Positions 6,178 to 8,279 of a DNA stretch of 8,279 bases are shown piece by piece. The translations under genes and the position numbers were made by a program. Source of the stretch: Treponema sp. (GTDB taxonomy: Bacteria; Spirochaetota; Spirochaetia; Treponematales; Breznakiellaceae); the NCBI GenBank assembly GCA_031279925.1, contig JAITHQ010000208.1, forward strand, positions 1 to 8,279, in the 5' to 3' direction. Every line of letters starts with the position of its first letter. Position 1 is the stretch's first letter. Under the pieces are notes generated by a model. That model was not told the DNA's origin, searched no databases, and saw only the letters and a program-made list of their open reading frames with translations.

Positions 6178-7533
6178 CTATTTCCAGATGCCGTTGAATT
6201 TGCCAGTCAACTGCCGCGTAAGATTATTCATGCCGTCAGCGGCGGTTTCCGAACCGAGCCATACTTTGTCCAGTTCGGGAACGATAACTTCATCGGCAAT
6301 TACCGCCCAGTTTTTAACGGTAACATTTTCACCAAGGCGGGATGCCTGGGCCAGAATAGCGCCTGCAATCTGGGACATCGCTGGATTGGTAACTGCCAGC
6401 CAGGCCGAACGCTTCGCGGAATCGTTCAGCGTAGCGGTTGTTGTCGGAAGACCGCCAGGCAGCGCGAGTCTGGTTTTTTGCGCGACCGTTACCCAGTTAT
6501 CAAAGTTCATCATCCAGTGGTAGAACTCGAAGGCCGCGTCAGAAGCGCCCGCCCGCATCTGGAAGCCGGCCGACCAGGTCATATTGCCGCCTTTTCCGGT
6601 AAAACTCGGAATTTGCGCAATACCGACATCAAACTTTTCGTTGATAAATTCGCCCGACATGAAGGTGCCGCCGATAAACATGCCAAGCTGTCCGTTCATA
6701 AGCAAAGTTGGGAAGTTCGTAAATGCGCTGCCCTGTGCCATCGCATGACTTGGAGCTGCGCAGTCAACGGCGGAAAGATCTGCTATCGCCTGGATGATGC
6801 GGGCGCCCTCAGGCTTGGACATTTCAAGCCCAGTACCATCAGTGTTGACGATGCTCGTTTGAGCGCCGTAGAGCAGAGCAGCCCAATAGAGCCAGTTGGT
6901 CGGCATCAAAGTACCCCATTGGGTTACATTCTGGTAGTTAAAGCCCGATTCGTCGGGGCCCTTGCCGCTCGAATCTTTGGTAAGTTTCTTCGCCGCGTCA
7001 ACAAACTGCTGCCAGGTCCAGGGACTGGTAACGCTTTCCGGCGGGAATGTGATACCGGCTTTACGCAGCATATCCTTGTTGTAATAGAGTACGATAGTTG
7101 CAGGGTTCGAGCCGACGCCCCATATCTTCCCGCCTGTGGTAAAAAGATACTGCTTGAGGAAGAAATTGCCGGGATTGATACCCACCTTTTGATAATAGGG
7201 CAGAAGATCCGCGCCGACTCCTTTTTCGCCCCATTCATTGATGAGGAATTCATTTAGGATGTACACATCGGGCGTGTTGTTCGCCGCAACCATCGTGTTG
7301 ATTTTGCTGTGAAAATCATTATACGGAACATACGTCTGTTCCACTTTGATATTCGGGTGCGCTGCTTCAAATTCCCTAACCAGCGCTTCACCGAAAATCT
7401 TTTCAGCGTCACCCCACCAGGTAAAAAAGCGAACCAAGGTTTTTCCATCGGAACCGGCCTTTTGTCCGCCTGCGAAAACTCCCCATAAGGACAACGAGAC
7501 GAGAAGCAAAATTATTGCCAATTTTTTAAACAT
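6178..7533 (-). CDS. extracellular sugar-binding protein of an ABC transporter (family 1 solute-binding protein)
   Basis: This is a 451-residue substrate receptor delivering an oligosaccharide to the two permeases below it. I chose ATG 7533 because AAGGAG (7540-7545) sits 6 bases ahead and the product begins with a clean export signal (MFKKLAIILLLVSLSLWGVFA). The longer frame from 7662 would add 43 residues that bury that signal. Cleavage is likely after A21 (Val-Phe-Ala, then Gly-Gly-Gln-Lys). There is no lipobox cysteine, so the mature protein appears to be soluble in the periplasm. Family landmarks are LVRFFTWWGDAEK (33-45), FEAAHPNIKVE (55-65), PDVYILNEF (88-96), VLYYNKDMLRKAGI (148-161), TWQQFVDAAKKLTK (173-186) and an FP-x-LLMNGQLGMFIGG core (274-289). 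W320 and other aromatics could stack on sugar rings. As the first gene after the promoter it should be the most highly expressed. Confidence 0.95.
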   Translation of the reverse strand: MFKKLAIILLLVSLSLWGVFAGGQKAGSDGKTLVRFFTWWGDAEKIFGEALVREFEAAHPNIKVEQTYVPYNDFHSKINTMVAANNTPDVYILNEFLINEWGEKGVGADLLPYYQKVGINPGNFFLKQYLFTTGGKIWGVGSNPATIVLYYNKDMLRKAGITFPPESVTSPWTWQQFVDAAKKLTKDSSGKGPDESGFNYQNVTQWGTLMPTNWLYWAALLYGAQTSIVNTDGTGLEMSKPEGARIIQAIADLSAVDCAAPSHAMAQGSAFTNFPTLLMNGQLGMFIGGTFMSGEFINEKFDVGIAQIPSFTGKGGNMTWSAGFQMRAGASDAAFEFYHWMMNFDNWVTVAQKTRLALPGGLPTTTATLNDSAKRSAWLAVTNPAMSQIAGAILAQASRLGENVTVKNWAVIADEVIVPELDKVWLGSETAADGMNNLTRQLTGKFNGIWK

Positions 7534-7539
7534 TTTAAG

Positions 7540-7545
7540 CTCCTT
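7540..7545 (-). promoter_or_regulatory. ribosome binding site that fixes the binding-protein start
   Basis: AAGGAG lies 6 bases upstream of ATG 7533. It is the strongest Shine-Dalgarno I noticed among the gene starts examined. It decides for the 451-residue product over the longer open frame beginning at 7662. Confidence 0.85.
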
Positions 7546-7571
7546 AAAAGGTTTTTTGCCGTGATTTTTGA

Positions 7572-7588
7572 AACGCCATACCGGCGTT
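7572..7588 (-). promoter_or_regulatory. 17-base inverted repeat in the leader, possible operator or mRNA hairpin
   Basis: AACGCC (7572-7577) and GGCGTT (7583-7588) form a perfect 6-bp inverted repeat around a 5-base centre, 39 bases upstream of the binding-protein ATG. No T-tract follows on the transcript. It could be a leader hairpin, or a binding site for a sugar-responsive repressor of the LacI or related type. The sequence alone does not distinguish these. Confidence 0.4.
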
Positions 7589-7687
7589 CTGACGCTCTTG
7601 CCGCAAGCGCCAAGCGTATAATTAGGTTTACATAGTACACCCCCTTTCTCCTGTCGCAGCATAAGTCTTTGTATTATAAGGAATTAA

Positions 7688-7706
7688 GGGGGGGGGGAGG
7701 GGGGGG
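7688..7706. repeat. interrupted poly-G tract, G10-A-G8
   Basis: The + strand has ten G, one A, then eight G; the operon transcript would carry C8-U-C10. It lies 155 bases upstream of the binding-protein ATG, inside the predicted leader. A perfect TATAAT (7673-7678, minus strand) follows 9 bases later in operon direction, and TTGCCC (7709-7704) abuts the tract on its other side. The TATAAT-TTGCCC spacing is 25 bases, too long for a normal promoter, so tract shortening could in principle create one. The tract can also form a G-quadruplex on the template strand. Confidence 0.9.
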
Positions 7707-7822
7707 CAAAATACTAACAGATAAACAAAGCATACATCGCCGCCGCTTGATAGATAACCGCATATACCCCCCTTTAAACATCAGCCCCCCGGAGAATATC
7801 CGGCTTATGAGACACTATAGCC

Positions 7823-7851
7823 AGTATAATGGGCCATATTACGATTGTCAA
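7823..7851 (-). promoter_or_regulatory. sigma70-type promoter of the sugar operon
   Basis: Reading leftwards, TTGACA (7851-7846) is separated by exactly 17 bases from TATACT (7828-7823). This is a near-consensus housekeeping promoter. The expected start of transcription is about 7815-7817, giving a leader of roughly 280 bases before the binding-protein ATG. An imperfect 19-base dyad (7824-7842, 7 of 9 pairs, centred on G7833) lies in the spacer and overlaps the -10 box. That is a plausible position for a repressor site. Confidence 0.75.
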
Positions 7852-7884
7852 GGGGAATTTAAGAATTTTTTTCAGAAAATTCGG

Positions 7885-7918
7885 GGGCCCCCGTACACGC
7901 GCTCTCTGCGGGGGGCCC
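7885..7918 (-). terminator. possible terminator of the upstream gene
   Basis: On the minus-strand transcript GGGCCCCCCG (7918-7909) can pair with CGGGGGCCC (7893-7885), with one bulged C and a 15-base loop. AAUUUU follows three bases later. The right arm also lies in a perfect 12-base palindrome (7882-7893). It sits about 160 bases after the stop of the 8080-8279 gene and about 35 bases before the operon promoter, which fits insulation of the two units. The short U-tract keeps confidence low. Confidence 0.4.
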
Positions 7919-8079
7919 TGCTGTCTGTTCCGCAAGTCTCTGTGTACCTTGACCGGCCATTCATGGCAGGCAAGCAGGGGGGCTTGGAGCCGGGCAATGC
8001 AGGTTCATAATGGCCGCCGCTATGACTGAATCCTGATACCGTGCTGAACACGCCTAACGCCCGGCGGACCCCCCTTCCA

Positions 8080-8279
8080 TTAGTTCGCCGTGAACAGCCA
8101 GTCTCCCAGCGTCTTCGCAAAGACCGCCACATCCTGAGAACCCAGAGAAGCCAGTTCTGCGGTACGCTGAAACACAACAGTTCCTCTGCCGCCGTCGTAC
8201 AGTTCGCAGACCGCGCTTGCGCCGGAAAGCGTGATGTTGAGCCTAAAACGGCTCTCCGGCGCGGAAACAAGCCCCATCC
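8080..8279 (-). CDS. unrecognised protein, C-terminal fragment (runs off the right edge)
   Basis: A minus-strand frame is open from the window edge to a TAA at 8080-8082. An ATG at 8275-8277 may be internal, since only two bases lie beyond it and no ribosome site can be seen. The visible 65 residues alternate hydrophobic and polar residues in a strand-like way (FRLNITLSGASAVCELYDGG, then GTVVFQRTAEL). They end with DVAVFAKTLGDWLFTAN. I do not recognise the family. Normal composition and its same-strand position, with a candidate terminator downstream, favour a real gene over the Arg-rich alternative frame at 7872-8270. It probably belongs to a separate transcription unit. Confidence 0.55.
   Translation of the reverse strand, partial: MGLVSAPESRFRLNITLSGASAVCELYDGGRGTVVFQRTAELASLGSQDVAVFAKTLGDWLFTAN

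Larger units (their letters stand above)
7534..8079 (-). other. gene-free leader and promoter region (546 bases)
   Basis: I find no credible gene here. The open frames present (7669-8010 and 7829-8029 on +, 7872-8270 on -) run through homopolymer G/C tracts, are Arg/Gly/Pro-biased and lack ribosome sites. The region instead holds, in operon direction, a possible terminator (7918-7885), an A/T dyad (7882-7863), a near-consensus promoter (7851-7823), a CCGGA/TCCGG stem-loop (7789-7803), the G10-A-G8 tract (7688-7706), a second TATAAT (7673-7678) and the 7572-7588 inverted repeat. Ten runs of five or more G or C lie between 7640 and 8074. Confidence 0.7.

Noticed and set aside
5959..7257. 432-codon open frame on the + strand
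   Set aside because: It is antisense to the binding-protein gene and the repeat spacer, has Arg/His/Gly-rich unstructured composition and no recognisable domain or ribosome site. It is a shadow of the real gene.
7669..8010. 113-codon + strand frame beginning near the poly-G tract
   Set aside because: The Gly run comes from translating the G tract, there is no ribosome site or domain, and it overlaps promoter and terminator signals.
7872..8270. 132-codon minus-strand frame
   Set aside because: It is Arg-rich, runs through G/C homopolymers and overlaps the more protein-like 8080-8279 frame.

Overview
The window carries one complete carbohydrate-uptake and glycan-degradation operon on the minus strand (about 7815 down to 336), flanked by two truncated genes. 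The base composition is moderate and the reading frames use ordinary bacterial codons. The binding protein has a signal peptide ending in Val-Phe-Ala-Gly-Gly-Gln-Lys, a form I associate with Treponema-like spirochaetes. This is a weak taxonomic hint, not proof.

Layout, left to right. 1-242 (+) is the C-terminal tail of a gene entering from the left edge, possibly a parvulin-type peptidyl-prolyl isomerase. It converges on the end of the operon, with only 93 bases between them. 336-2401 (-) is a GH36 alpha-galactosidase-type enzyme split into two overlapping frames by an apparent one-base loss in a T5 run. 2410-4260 (-) is an (alpha/alpha)6-barrel glycosidase of the GH63/GH37/MGH1-like group. 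4267-5100 and 5087-5971 (-) are the MalG-like and MalF-like permeases of a CUT1 sugar ABC transporter. 5972-6177 is a 206-base spacer filled with inverted repeats. 6178-7533 (-) is the secreted sugar-binding protein. 7534-8079 is a gene-free leader and promoter region. 8080-8279 (-) is the C-terminus of an unrecognised gene running off the right edge.

How it works together. A strong sigma70-type promoter (TTGACA, 17 bases, TATACT; 7851 to 7823) reads leftwards. It would give an mRNA with an unusually long leader of about 280 bases. The binding protein captures an oligosaccharide outside the membrane, the two permeases import it, and the two signal-less glycosidases cleave it in the cytoplasm. 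No ATPase is encoded here, so a shared MsmK/UgpC-type ATPase elsewhere is expected. The pairing of a GH36 enzyme with a GH63-like enzyme suggests an alpha-galactose-containing hetero-oligosaccharide or glycoconjugate, but the substrate cannot be read from the sequence.

The most interesting parts are non-coding. The leader contains a G10-A-G8 tract on the + strand (C8-U-C10 in the mRNA) amid ten runs of five or more G or C. The binding-protein/permease spacer holds three stem-loops built from a repeated motif, with mutually exclusive pairings. The frameshift and an atypical GH36 catalytic motif make the alpha-galactosidase gene worth a second look.
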